Source: JABDJX01 sp039942715
GTDB taxonomy: Bacteria; Pseudomonadota; Alphaproteobacteria; Rhodobacterales; Rhodobacteraceae
DNA: 64,000 bases
Direction: 5' to 3'
Assembly (NCBI GenBank): GCA_039942715.1
Contig: JBDVBY010000001.1
Location: forward strand, 248,001 to 312,000
Positions 35,937-45,098 of the stretch are shown in pieces. How positions within the stretch are numbered: the stretch's first letter is position 1; every line of letters begins with the position of its first letter. A program made the position numbers and the translations under genes. The notes beneath the pieces were generated by a model that saw only the letters and a program-made list of their open reading frames with translations, did no database searches and was not told the origin of the DNA.

Positions 35937-37343
35937 ATGGGCGATATTCTGATTGTGGACGACGAACGCGATATTCGCGAGTTGATTTCCGACATTCTGA
36001 AAGACGAAGGCTTCACGACCCGACTGGCGGGTACCTCGGACGAGGCGATGTCAGAGATGAACAACGAACCTCCGTCGTTGATGATTTTGGACATCTGGCT
36101 AAAGGACAGCCGCATGGACGGCATCGACATCCTGAAAACCGTCAAACAAGACAATCCAGACGTGCCGGTGATCATCATTTCCGGCCATGGCAACATTGAA
36201 ATCGCGGTCGCAGCGATCAAACAAGGCGCTTACGACTTTATCGAAAAGCCCTTTAACATTGACCAGTTAATGGTTGTGATCACGCGCGCCATGGAGACTT
36301 CGCGTTTGCGGCGCGAAAATTCAGAGTTGCGACGTAAGGATGTTACCACAACCGATATGGTTGGCGGCTCGCCGGCATTTCGCACCTTGAAATCGCAGTT
36401 GGACAAAGTGACCAAGTCGAACGGACGGGTTATGTTGACGGGGCCGGCAGGGGCAGGCAAGGAAATCGCTGCACGCTACGTTCATGCAAATTCGGATTTA
36501 GCAGAAGGCCCGTTCATCACGGTAAACTCAGCCTCCATCGAGCCCGATCGTATGGAAGAGGTGTTGTTCGGTCGCGAAAGCACAGGGCGTGGTATCGAAC
36601 CCGGGTTGTTGGAACAGGCGCATGGCGGCCTTTTGTATTTCGACGAAATCGCGGATATGCCACTTGGCACGCAGTCCAAGATTTTGCGTGTTTTGACGGA
36701 ACAGCAGTTTCAGCGCGTTGGGGGTGCTGACAAAGTGCGCGTCGATATGCGTGTTGTGTCCTCAACAACGCGGGATTTGGATCACGAAGTTGAAGTCGGT
36801 AATTTCCGTGAAGAGTTGTTTCATCGACTGAATGTCGTTCCGATTGATGTGCCGCCTTTGTCGGATCGCCGGGAGGATATTCCAGAACTGGCGCAGCACT
36901 TTATTGAGACGTTCAACAAATCGCAGGGTTTGCCGCTGCGTACTCTGTCCGAAGAGGCAATCGCCATGTTGCAAACCATGGCATGGCCCGGAAATGTGCG
37001 TCAGCTCAAAAACGTTATTGAACGCGTTTTGATCCTTGGAGCCGATAAAGGTGATATTTCGGCGAGCGAAATTCCTGGCGAAGGGCGCAGTGAAGAATCT
37101 GATGAAGGCAAAGTTGTTCTTTCAGGAAGCCTTGCAACGTTGCCTTTGCGGGAAGCCAGAGAACTTTTTGAGCGGGAATATCTCTTGACCCAAATCAATC
37201 GTTTCGGCGGAAATATCAGCCGGACCGCGAATTTTGTTGGAATGGAGCGTTCGGCTTTGCACCGGAAATTAAAATCACTGAACGTAGTGACATCTTCACG
37301 ATCTGGCGCGCGCGTTGCAACGGTTGCAGGAGAGGAGGTCTGA
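35937..37343 (+). CDS. ntrX: Nitrogen regulation response regulator NtrX
   Basis: A 468-residue NtrC-family regulator. The receiver has Asp52 in LMILDIWLKDS. The AAA+ domain shows Walker A TGPAGAGKE (a variant of GESGTGKE) and LLYFDEIADMPLG. In place of GAFTGA the sequence is LFGRESTGRGIEPGLLEQA, so the sigma-54 loop is absent or degraded. The C-terminal Fis-type helix-turn-helix is in ANFVGMERSALHRKLKSL. ATG 35937 follows AAAAGGAGAATTTCTTCG. NtrYX affects nitrogen and respiratory control in related bacteria. Confidence 0.94.
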   Translation: MGDILIVDDERDIRELISDILKDEGFTTRLAGTSDEAMSEMNNEPPSLMILDIWLKDSRMDGIDILKTVKQDNPDVPVIIISGHGNIEIAVAAIKQGAYDFIEKPFNIDQLMVVITRAMETSRLRRENSELRRKDVTTTDMVGGSPAFRTLKSQLDKVTKSNGRVMLTGPAGAGKEIAARYVHANSDLAEGPFITVNSASIEPDRMEEVLFGRESTGRGIEPGLLEQAHGGLLYFDEIADMPLGTQSKILRVLTEQQFQRVGGADKVRVDMRVVSSTTRDLDHEVEVGNFREELFHRLNVVPIDVPPLSDRREDIPELAQHFIETFNKSQGLPLRTLSEEAIAMLQTMAWPGNVRQLKNVIERVLILGADKGDISASEIPGEGRSEESDEGKVVLSGSLATLPLREARELFEREYLLTQINRFGGNISRTANFVGMERSALHRKLKSLNVVTSSRSGARVATVAGEEV

Positions 37344-37355
37344 AAGGGGGGCTTT

Positions 37356-37739
37356 CTAAAAAAGCGAGAGCTCGCCTGACGTGACTGCATCCTTAGGGCT
37401 CGAATCTTGCGTGTTCAGAAGTTGATCGCGCAAGCTTTGCAGGCGCAGAATTTCGGCAAGCTTCGTATGATCGAATTTTGTTTCTGTCAGACAAGACGCA
37501 AGCTCAGGCAAAAAACGCGCAAGATCGTCATGAGTTTGAGTCACCAGATCAATGTGCTGGATATGTACGACTTGCGCGCCATGTGACGACGCGCTTGAGG
37601 CAAGTGTAGACACGGCATTTTGCAGAGCAAGGTCCTGCTGATGAAGTTCACGCATTAGGTTTCCCAATGCTGCAAGAACATCGGCAACTTGCTCAGGCGT
37701 GCATCCAGGAGATGCAGAATATGCATCCGGAGTGTTCAC
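37356..37739 (-). CDS. Hypothetical protein of the chemotaxis operon
   Basis: A 127-residue helical, mildly acidic protein with no signal peptide or membrane segment. Segments such as VADVLAALGNLMRELHQQDL and IDLVTQTHDDLARFLPELAS suggest a helical bundle. The GTG start at 37739 overlaps the stop of the upstream cheY (GTGA), so it is translationally coupled and is the last gene of the che operon. No family recognised. A phosphatase or adaptor role is conceivable from position only. Confidence 0.65.
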   Translation of the reverse strand: MNTPDAYSASPGCTPEQVADVLAALGNLMRELHQQDLALQNAVSTLASSASSHGAQVVHIQHIDLVTQTHDDLARFLPELASCLTETKFDHTKLAEILRLQSLRDQLLNTQDSSPKDAVTSGELSLF

Positions 37740-38122
37740 AGGCGACCAACAATCGCCTCGATTGCAGACTTAAGTTCGGCGGGCTGAAATGGTTTTGGTA
37801 GAAAGTTATTCATGCCCAATTGTTTTCCCTTGTTGATAATCGCAGGTTCAGCGCGACCTGTGATAAGAAGAAAACCAATTTTTTGCGTAGCCGGTGAGTT
37901 ACGCAGGTAATGCAGCAAGTGAAGGCCATCCATTTCAGGCATATTATAATCTGAAATAACCAGATGGACCGGCGACTTTGCGATAGAGGCCAGTGCTGTT
38001 TTTCCGTCTCCCGCAGTCGCAATATTTTGAATGCCAATAGAGTCGAGCGCTTGCGTAATAAGCCCGCGGCTTGTTGACATGTCATCGACGACCATCACAC
38101 GTAATTTCTCTCTCAAGCTCAT
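37736..38122 (-). CDS. cheY: Chemotaxis response regulator, CheY-like (second copy)
   Basis: A 128-residue single-domain receiver. The acidic pair is in VMVVDDMSTSRGLI, the phospho-acceptor is Asp58 in LVISDYNMPEMDG, and the conserved Thr and Lys are in FLLITGRAE and NFLPKPFQP. It lies downstream of cheR (15 bases) and differs clearly from the cheY at 41700, so the operon encodes two receivers, one possibly a phosphate sink. Confidence 0.88.
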   Translation of the reverse strand: MSLREKLRVMVVDDMSTSRGLITQALDSIGIQNIATAGDGKTALASIAKSPVHLVISDYNMPEMDGLHLLHYLRNSPATQKIGFLLITGRAEPAIINKGKQLGMNNFLPKPFQPAELKSAIEAIVGRL

Positions 38123-38137
38123 TTATGCACACTCTTT

Positions 38138-38971
38138 CTACGTGGTTTTTTGATAAATTGTTGCGCCCATGCTTGCAAAACCTGACGTATCAACGGGGTG
38201 AATTCTCTCTGAATGGCCCAGAAATAGGTACCCGGAGGGTGCCAGCGCTTTATGAAATCGTGGCCACAAAGCCCGCTGATGTTGGTCGTCGAAATAGATT
38301 AAAACGTTACGACAAAAAATGGCATCAAACGTACCGCTCATTGGCCAGTCGCCGTGCAAATTTAGTTCGCGAAAACGCACGAGTGACTTTAGACGTTCCC
38401 CAGCGTGAAACTGATCTCCCTCAATTTGGAAGAATTCATTTTTGCACTCCGGTTGCAAAGCGTCTAATTCTGACATTGGGTAGACGCCGCGTTTTGCTTT
38501 CTTCAATATTTCAGAATCAATATCTGTTGCCAATATGAGTGCATTTTTTAGTTCCGATTGGCTGAAGTGTCTCAAGAGTTCAATTGCGATAGTGTATGGT
38601 TCTTGGCCACTTGAGCATCCAGCCGACCAAATTCGTAGTTTCTTTCCCGCGGATGCTTTTTCTTTAAGCCTTGGAAACACCTCATTGATTAAAAATTGAA
38701 AATGGTGGTTTTCTCTGTAAAAGCTGGACACATTGGTGGTGAGTATTGAAATGAGTTCTTTACGCTCTTGCCAGTTTGACTGATCATGTAGAAGCGCAAT
38801 GTAATCCTGGATCGAATGGATATTAAGGGTGCGCAATCGTCGGTCGATGCGCGATTGAACAAGCGCTTTTTTAGATTTGGGAATCGCAAGACCCGCATCG
38901 GACAATGCGATTTCTGCGATTTTCTCGAACGCCTGATCGGACATTGCTGTATTAAGGTCAGCCAGGGTCAT
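38138..38971 (-). CDS. cheR: Chemotaxis protein methyltransferase CheR
   Basis: A 277-residue S-adenosylmethionine-dependent enzyme that methylates glutamates of chemoreceptors. The N-terminal helical domain (IVSRIDRRLRTLNI-like; VQSRIDRRLRTLNIHSI) and the catalytic block KKLRIWSAGCSSGQEPYTIA, with FDAIFCRNVLIYFD further on, are diagnostic. Its start overlaps the cheW stop (ATGA). No cheB gene was found in the window. A+T content seems a little higher than in neighbouring genes. Confidence 0.94.
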   Translation of the reverse strand: MTLADLNTAMSDQAFEKIAEIALSDAGLAIPKSKKALVQSRIDRRLRTLNIHSIQDYIALLHDQSNWQERKELISILTTNVSSFYRENHHFQFLINEVFPRLKEKASAGKKLRIWSAGCSSGQEPYTIAIELLRHFSQSELKNALILATDIDSEILKKAKRGVYPMSELDALQPECKNEFFQIEGDQFHAGERLKSLVRFRELNLHGDWPMSGTFDAIFCRNVLIYFDDQHQRALWPRFHKALAPSGYLFLGHSERIHPVDTSGFASMGATIYQKTT

Positions 38972-39444
38972 GCAGCCAACTCTTCGTCTGTGAGCAGGAC
39001 AGCTTCTAAATCGAGAATCCGCACCATAGAATCGTCAAGAACCGTAAGCGATTTCACAAAGCGACTGTTGGGACTTGTTGTGATATCCGGTGGTTGTTGA
39101 AGTTGCTCTGGCTCAAACGAAAGAATGTCAGAGACAGCGTCAACCCGCAGGCCCATCACGCGTTCTCCTACGTCGACGACAATGATCACATTTCGATCTT
39201 CTGGTTCGGACGTTTCAAATCCAAGTCGCAATGCAAGATCCACGACAGGCAACACTGTACCTCGCAAATTGATGACGCCCCGGACAAAGTGTGGCGAATG
39301 CGGAAGAGACGTGGTGCGTGTCCAGCCTCTGATCTCTCTGACAGACGTTATGTCGACCGAATACTCGTTTTCAGCGATGCGAAACGAAAGATATTCAGAA
39401 GCTTCATTGGAGGTGCTTTTTTCAGTGTTTGCTGGAAGAGTCAT
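38968..39444 (-). CDS. cheW: Chemotaxis coupling protein CheW
   Basis: A 158-residue scaffold protein that couples receptors to CheA. The CheW fold shows YLSFRIAENEYSVDITSVRE, FVRGVINLRGTVLPVVDLAL and VIIVVDVGERVMGLRVDAVS. It lies 1 base after cheA and overlaps cheR downstream. Confidence 0.94.
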   Translation of the reverse strand: MTLPANTEKSTSNEASEYLSFRIAENEYSVDITSVREIRGWTRTTSLPHSPHFVRGVINLRGTVLPVVDLALRLGFETSEPEDRNVIIVVDVGERVMGLRVDAVSDILSFEPEQLQQPPDITTSPNSRFVKSLTVLDDSMVRILDLEAVLLTDEELAA

Positions 39445-39445
39445 T

Positions 39446-41694
39446 TTAAGAAACCTTTTTCACCAAAGCTGAAACGTCTTCTACATGGCTGGTTTGAACA
39501 AGGTCGGCTGGATCAAGAATAAGCGCGATCTGTCCGTCACCAAGAATTGTGGCGGCCGCAACGCCCGGCACGCGCCCATAGCTGTCTTGGAGGCCTTTGA
39601 TCACGACTTGGCGTTGATCCTCGATCTGATCTACGAGCAGAGCGACCAAGTGGCCTTCTTCAGGCGAGATCAAAAGTGCGATTGAGCCTTGAATTGTGTC
39701 CGCTGGAGCGCGGTATCCAAGCTTGGTGCCCAGATCTATGACCGGCACAAACTTATCTCGCACACGTATAACATGTTGATTTGGCGCGACATAACGGAGA
39801 TCCTGCTCGGACAGGGAGAGTGTTTCAATGATCGCGTTGATCGGAAGCACCAACGTTTCGTTAGCAACCGAAATGACCATGCCATCAAGCACGGCCAATG
39901 TCAGGGGCAGTGAAATTGAAAATTTCGAGCCTTCGCCGTCCTTTGACTCGATCGAGATGCGTCCACCAAGCGCTGAAATCTGCGTTTTGACGACGTCCAT
40001 TCCAACACCGCGACCAGAAAGGTTTGATACTTCTGCGGCTGTCGAAAACCCTGGAAGAAAAAGAAGCTGATCAATTTCGGATTCCGTGAGGTTGGCGTCT
40101 TCCGAGATAAGGCCCTTTTCGACGGCTTTTGCGCGCACGCGCGTTCGGTTGATTCCGCCACCGTCGTCAGAAACTTCTATGATCACGCGTCCAGAACGAT
40201 GTGCGGCACTTAGTCGGATAATGCCGGTATCCGACTTGCCGTTTGCGACTCTGGTTTCGGTGCTTTCCAACCCATGATCGACCGCATTTCGGATCATGTG
40301 GGTCAACGGGTCTGCGAGGCGTTCAATCGCTGTTTTGTCGATCTCGGTGTTCTCGCCTTCGGTGACAAGCTTCACGCGTTTGTCCACAGCCGAAGAAGAC
40401 TCGCGAACAATCCGCGACATGCGTTGGAAAAGCGATTTGACCGGTTGGGCGCGGATCATCATCACGCTTTCTTGTATGTTGCGCGTCAATTGCATGAACT
40501 CATCTAAACCCGAAAACACAGGGGAATTCGGGTGGATGTTTTCTTGTGCAATCGACTGGGACATCATGGCTTGGTTGATGACCAGTTCACCGACAAGATT
40601 TACCAAGCGTTCAATCCGCTCTAGATCGACGCGCACAGTCGGAGAGGCCTTCGCGGGAGGCGCCGATGTTTTAGTTTTTTTGGGTTCCGTGGTCGCCACA
40701 GGGTCGGTTTGAGGTGCAACATCGACCATAGCAGGCGCGTCTGCTGCGCCTAAATCGGGGGCGAGGTCTTCAATCGCTGTCGTAACGCTCGGCGCCTCAA
40801 TTTCTTTCAAGCCTACAATCGGTTCTGCGGCCGCTGGGTCCATAATGGCAGATATGCTGCCTTTATTAATGTCCAATTTGCAAAGACCATCTGCAAATTC
40901 AAAAACTTCATGCGCAAGGCTTGGCTCTTCGGTTGTCGCAACTTCGACACGCCACGCAAGCCGATTTCCCAGTGTGGCAAGCTCTTCCAGTGTATCCGGT
41001 GGAGTAAATTCCGGATTGAACTGACACGGGCCCAAATCGGACAGCGATTGTAAAAGGAAAAGTGGCTCGTTGCCGCTTTCATAAAGTTCGGGGACCGGTT
41101 TGAACGAGATAATCAATCCGGTTGTTTCAGATGTCATCGACGCGTCGATGTTGGGCAAGTCGATGTTGGGCGCAGCATCCAAATCAGGCAAATCAAGGTC
41201 GGGCAGGCCGATGTCGGGCAACCCCGGTCCATCGCCACCTCCCAAGTCATCCAGATCAAGCACCATCGGTTGAAAATCGATTGGGTCTTCGTCTTCGGCG
41301 TCTCCGGGGGGGCAGCATAAACCGCAAGGTCAGCGATCAGTTTGCCGGTTGCGACGTCGTCGATGTCTTCGCCGTCGCGTGAACAGCGCACCAGGTCGGA
41401 CAACATATCGCTACAGCGGAAAAACAAATCGATCAGTTTGGCGTCGATTTCCAGTGAGCCGTCGCGGCAACGATCCATAACAGTTTCAAATTGGTGTGCA
41501 AAACTGACCAGCTCATCAAGGCCAAATGCGCCCGCGCCACCTTTGATCGAGTGCACAGAACGAAATGCGACGTTGATCGTTTCAACATCGCTTTCGCCAT
41601 CCGCCATTAACTGCAAGGCGTCTAGCAAAGCCTCCAACAATTCTTCGCATTCCACGAAGAACGAGGCCATGATTTCCTGCATGGGATCAGACAT
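39446..41694 (-). CDS. cheA: Chemotaxis histidine kinase CheA, split by a -1 frame change at a C7 tract
   Basis: The full protein is encoded in two frames. Frame 1 starts at ATG 41694 and holds the P1 phosphotransfer domain (FRSVHSIKGGAGAFGL, His48), but runs out at a stop at 41134. Frame 2 (open to 39446) holds an acidic linker, the P2-like region, dimerisation domain (LERIERLVNLVGELVINQA), ATPase domain (HMIRNAVDHGLES; GRGVGMDVVKTQISALGG) and CheW-like P5. The frames meet at seven C residues (41306-41312), near residue 129. Re-reading one C gives a seamless 749-residue CheA (AVYAAPPGDAEDED). It may be a sequencing error, a mutation, or slippage. An in-frame ATG at 41266 could yield a P1-less product. 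Confidence 0.85.
41306..41312 (-). other. Seven-C homopolymer at the cheA frame junction
   Basis: On the coding strand the codons are GCT GCC CCC CCG GAG in the P1 frame and CCC CCC GGA GAC in the downstream frame. The heptamer C-CCC-CCC fits a -1 slippery sequence and is also a site prone to replication slippage and sequencing error. Confidence 0.85.
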
Positions 41695-41699
41695 ATGGC

Positions 41700-42065
41700 T
41701 TACCCCGAAACCAGACGTAACGCGCGCACAAGCTTGTCTTGAGCGAAGGGCTTCACGATCCAGCCCGTTGCCCCGGCTTCGCGCGCGCGGGTTTTCAGAT
41801 CGTTTGAGCTTTCGGTGGTCAAAACCAAGATCGGGGTGGTGCGGCAATCATCGCGTTCGCGCACCGCGTCGATAAACCCGAATCCGTCCAGCTTGGGCAT
41901 GTTGATATCTGTGATAATGACGTCCGGTGCGATCCCGTCCAGAACCTCAAGCCCATGTTCACCGTCTTCGGCCAGATGCACTTCAAAACCTTCCGTGGAC
42001 AAGGCCAGTGAAATCATGTCTCGCATCGTGCGGCTGTCATCGACTGCCAGGACTTCAATTGTCAT
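41700..42065 (-). CDS. cheY: Chemotaxis response regulator CheY
   Basis: A 121-residue receiver domain protein. The acidic pocket is in VLAVDDSRTMRDMI, the phospho-acceptor is Asp53 in VIITDINMPKLDG, Thr and Lys are in ILVLTTESS and GWIVKPFAQDKL. This matches flagellar-motor CheY proteins. It lies between the STAS gene (ATGA overlap) and cheA (5 bases), as is common in alphaproteobacterial che operons. Confidence 0.92.
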   Translation of the reverse strand: MTIEVLAVDDSRTMRDMISLALSTEGFEVHLAEDGEHGLEVLDGIAPDVIITDINMPKLDGFGFIDAVRERDDCRTTPILVLTTESSNDLKTRAREAGATGWIVKPFAQDKLVRALRLVSG

Positions 42066-42340
42066 GCTACGTCTCCCGTCGCGATGTCATCCAGCGAAAG
42101 CCCCATCCGGGCGAGATTGTCGATCAACTGCGATGAAGCGTTTTCGATGGTGATTGAGGTGTCGTTTTGCCGCCAAAGGTGGCGCACAGACATCAACACC
42201 TCGGCGCAAAGACCGCCGATGTGTTCTACGGCGCTTGCGTCCAAAACCAAGTCCTGACCATGCGCGGCGACCAATTCGTCCCGCAAAGGCACAGCGTTTG
42301 AGGTGTCCAGTTTCGCATTCAGGACCAGCCGGTTCGCCAT
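42062..42340 (-). CDS. STAS-domain protein of the chemotaxis operon
   Basis: A 92-residue single-domain STAS (anti-sigma-antagonist-like) protein. LVLDASAVEHIGGLCAEVLMS matches the conserved loop region, where Ser/Thr is often phosphorylated; here the sequence around it is EHIGGLCAE. Such STAS proteins head che operons in several alphaproteobacteria. It is the first gene of the che operon, overlapping cheY as ATGA. Confidence 0.82.
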   Translation of the reverse strand: MANRLVLNAKLDTSNAVPLRDELVAAHGQDLVLDASAVEHIGGLCAEVLMSVRHLWRQNDTSITIENASSQLIDNLARMGLSLDDIATGDVA

Positions 42341-42421
42341 CCAAAGTACCTCTAAAAATTACGCATCAAGACCAAGGCAATCTTCGTCGTGATGTCGCAG
42401 CAAGAGCTACCGTGCGGCGCG

Positions 42422-42436
42422 TTAAGATGCGGTTAC
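42422..42436 (-). promoter_or_regulatory. Candidate CtrA-like site upstream of the che operon
   Basis: On the minus strand it reads GTAACCGCATCTTAAC, one mismatch from TTAA-N7-TTAA. It lies 82 bases upstream of the STAS gene start (42340), in the gap after glk. Confidence 0.35.
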
Positions 42437-42450
42437 TTGGCCAGCACTTT

Positions 42451-43422
42451 TTAACCGAGTTCTGTCAAATGCGACGCAAGTCCGCTTAGGGCGGCATAGT
42501 CGTCGGTAATTACCGAAATTGGAAACGCACCCATAAAGTCGCCAAAGCGGCCTTTGTTGCTAAATTGCTCAATAAATCCGGTTTCTTGGAAGTAAGTTGA
42601 AACGGCGCGCGCTACACCGCCAATGAAATAAACGCCGCCAAACGGCAGATAGATAAGCGCCAAATTGCCCGCCACCGTGCCCAGCAGTCGATTAAAAGTC
42701 GATACAGTTTCAAGTGCGACAGGATCAGAACGGTTGGCGCAAGCCTCCATGATCTCTGCAGCTGATTTATGCACGGTTTGCCCGGCCTCGCTTGCATGCC
42801 AAGCATAGACGCGTTCAAGACCGCGTCCTGACAGGACATCTTCGACGCTTGCAAACCCGCCGTGACGCTCTTCGATATACCGATAAAGGCGCAGTTCGCT
42901 TTCGGTGCGCGGAGGCAGATTGATGTGTCCGCTTTCTGATGGGGGCACAATGCGTGTGCCACCTGTTTGGAACACGGGCGCTGCGTTAAATCCGGTGCCA
43001 ACGCCGATCACAAGGCTGGTGGCTCCCGGCGCGGATGGCTTTCCGGGAGCAATATCAATCAGGTTTTCGCTTGTGATCAGGCCCACACCATAGCCTTGCG
43101 CCTGAAGATCGTTCAGCACAGCGACGTTTTCCGCTTTGGTTGCGCGCGCCAAAGTGCCTGCATCTATAGACCAGTCGAGATTGGTGAGCGTGCCTTTGCC
43201 GTCTCGCACAGGCCCTGCAATTGCTGCCGCGGCTGCGATGCAATCGACCTCTTTTTCCTGCACATAAAGCTCCAGCACTGTATCCAGTCCGGGATACTCG
43301 GCATTGCGAAACTTCTTCACTGTTTCAGGCAAAAGCTGCGTGCCCTTGGCTAAAGCGACGCGGGTGTTTGTACCACCGACATCGGCAACAAGCGACAGGG
43401 TGTTTGGCGGATATGCAGACAT
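42451..43422 (-). CDS. glk: Glucokinase
   Basis: A 323-residue ROK-unrelated (Glk-type) glucokinase that phosphorylates glucose with ATP. The phosphate-binding motif SLVADVGGTNTRVALA is at the N terminus; substrate and ATP segments are LTNLDWSIDAGTLAR, LNDLQAQGYGVG, GTGFNAAPVF and PPSESGHINLPPRTESEL. I chose MSAYPP (43422); MRDLM at 43434 is also possible and the frame is open to 43509. It is divergent from guaB. Confidence 0.9.
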   Translation of the reverse strand: MSAYPPNTLSLVADVGGTNTRVALAKGTQLLPETVKKFRNAEYPGLDTVLELYVQEKEVDCIAAAAAIAGPVRDGKGTLTNLDWSIDAGTLARATKAENVAVLNDLQAQGYGVGLITSENLIDIAPGKPSAPGATSLVIGVGTGFNAAPVFQTGGTRIVPPSESGHINLPPRTESELRLYRYIEERHGGFASVEDVLSGRGLERVYAWHASEAGQTVHKSAAEIMEACANRSDPVALETVSTFNRLLGTVAGNLALIYLPFGGVYFIGGVARAVSTYFQETGFIEQFSNKGRFGDFMGAFPISVITDDYAALSGLASHLTELG

Positions 43423-43581
43423 AAGGTCTCTCATCTTCGGGGCAAAGGCAGGTGTCTTGATGAGGCAGTATCCTGATTGCGCCCAAAGCTTCAAGACAGA
43501 GCCCGGCAACGGGTCTTTTCATTCGCGCCCACCCATGAGATAGGGACGTGCCAAATGATATCGCCATAAGAGGAGCAGTTT

Positions 43582-45033
43582 ATGGAGATCAGGCAGGCCC
43601 TTACCTTTGATGATGTGCTACTTGTGCCCGCAGCGTCCAGCGTTTTGCCGTCGACCGCTGACACGCGCACACAGGTCACTCAAAGCATCGCAATGAACAT
43701 CCCGCTATTGTCCTCCGCGATGGACACAGTAACCGAAGCGCGCATGGCAATCGCGATGGCGCAAGCCGGTGGGATGGGCGTTATCCACCGCAATCTGGAC
43801 GTGGAAGAGCAGGCTCGTCAGGTGCGCCGGGTAAAGCGCTTTGTCAGTGGGATTGTCTACAATCCTATTACGCTTACAGCGGATCAGACCCTCGCGGACG
43901 CCAAGGCGCTGCAAGAACGTTACCGTGTCACAGGTTTTCCTGTGGTCGACGGGTCAGGACGTGTTGTGGGGATTGTGACCAACCGCGACATGCGCTTTGC
44001 CGAGGATGACAAAACGCCGGTGTCGGTGATGATGACCACCAATGATCTGGCGATCCTGCAAGAACCTGCCGATCTGGACGAAGCACGCAGCCTGATGAAA
44101 GCGCGCCGCATCGAAAAGCTGTTGGTCACCGATGGCGCTGGCAAGCTGACCGGGCTTCTGACGCTGAAGGACAGTGAGCAGGCTGTGCTGAACCCGCAGG
44201 CGTGTAAGGATGAGCTTGGACGTCTGCGCGTGGCAGCGGCTACGACCGTTGGGGATGCCGGATTTGAGCGTTCTGAAGCCCTAATCGACGCAGGTGTTGA
44301 TATCGTTGTGATTGATACTGCCCACGGACACTCTGAGAGCGTCGGGCAAGCGGTTGAGCGGGCCAAACGGATATCAAACAATGTCCAAATCATCGCTGGA
44401 AACGTGGCAACTGCAGAAGGCGCGAAGGCTTTGATCGGTGCCGGGGCTGATGCGGTTAAGGTTGGTATTGGGCCGGGATCGATCTGCACCACGCGTATGG
44501 TAGCAGGTGTCGGCGTGCCACAGCTTACAGCGATCATCGACAGCGCGCGCGGGGCAGGGGATGTGCCTGTGATCGCGGATGGGGGCATCAAATTTTCGGG
44601 CGATTTCGCCAAGGCCATTGCCGCAGGCGCATCCTGTGCGATGGTTGGTTCGATGATCGCGGGCACAGACGAGTCTCCGGGTGAGGTGATCCTCTATCAG
44701 GGACGTAGCTTTAAGTCCTATCGCGGCATGGGCTCGCTTGGGGCCATGGCGTCGGGCTCAGCGGATCGCTATTTTCAAAAGGACGCGGCGAGCGACAAAT
44801 TGGTGCCAGAAGGCATCGAAGGGCAGGTTCCGTACAAGGGATCTGCTGCGACTGTTGTGCACCAGTTGATCGGCGGATTACGCGCAGCCATGGGCTACAC
44901 AGGTTGCCAGACAGTCCAAGAAATGCGAAAAAGATGTGAATTCGTGCGGATTACCGGCGCTGGTTTGAGCGAGAGCCACGTTCACGATGTGCAGATAACG
45001 CGCGAAAGCCCCAACTATCGGTTGGGGGTGTAA
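43582..45033 (+). CDS. guaB: IMP dehydrogenase
   Basis: A 483-residue enzyme that oxidises IMP to XMP, the committed step to GMP. A pair of CBS domains is inserted at residues about 95-205 (VTGFPVVDGSGRVVGIVTN; RIEKLLVTDGAGKLTGLL). The catalytic loop is GIGPGSICTTRMVAGVG with the active-site Cys, and the flap holds the RYFQK-type sequence SADRYFQKDA. ATG 43582 follows GAGGAGCAGTTT. Full length. Confidence 0.97.
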   Translation: MEIRQALTFDDVLLVPAASSVLPSTADTRTQVTQSIAMNIPLLSSAMDTVTEARMAIAMAQAGGMGVIHRNLDVEEQARQVRRVKRFVSGIVYNPITLTADQTLADAKALQERYRVTGFPVVDGSGRVVGIVTNRDMRFAEDDKTPVSVMMTTNDLAILQEPADLDEARSLMKARRIEKLLVTDGAGKLTGLLTLKDSEQAVLNPQACKDELGRLRVAAATTVGDAGFERSEALIDAGVDIVVIDTAHGHSESVGQAVERAKRISNNVQIIAGNVATAEGAKALIGAGADAVKVGIGPGSICTTRMVAGVGVPQLTAIIDSARGAGDVPVIADGGIKFSGDFAKAIAAGASCAMVGSMIAGTDESPGEVILYQGRSFKSYRGMGSLGAMASGSADRYFQKDAASDKLVPEGIEGQVPYKGSAATVVHQLIGGLRAAMGYTGCQTVQEMRKRCEFVRITGAGLSESHVHDVQITRESPNYRLGV

Positions 45034-45098
45034 CGAGAAAAAGTACTATGCCACAGGCTCTTATGAGTCTTTGTTAAACAGTAACCATGTGAGGGGAC

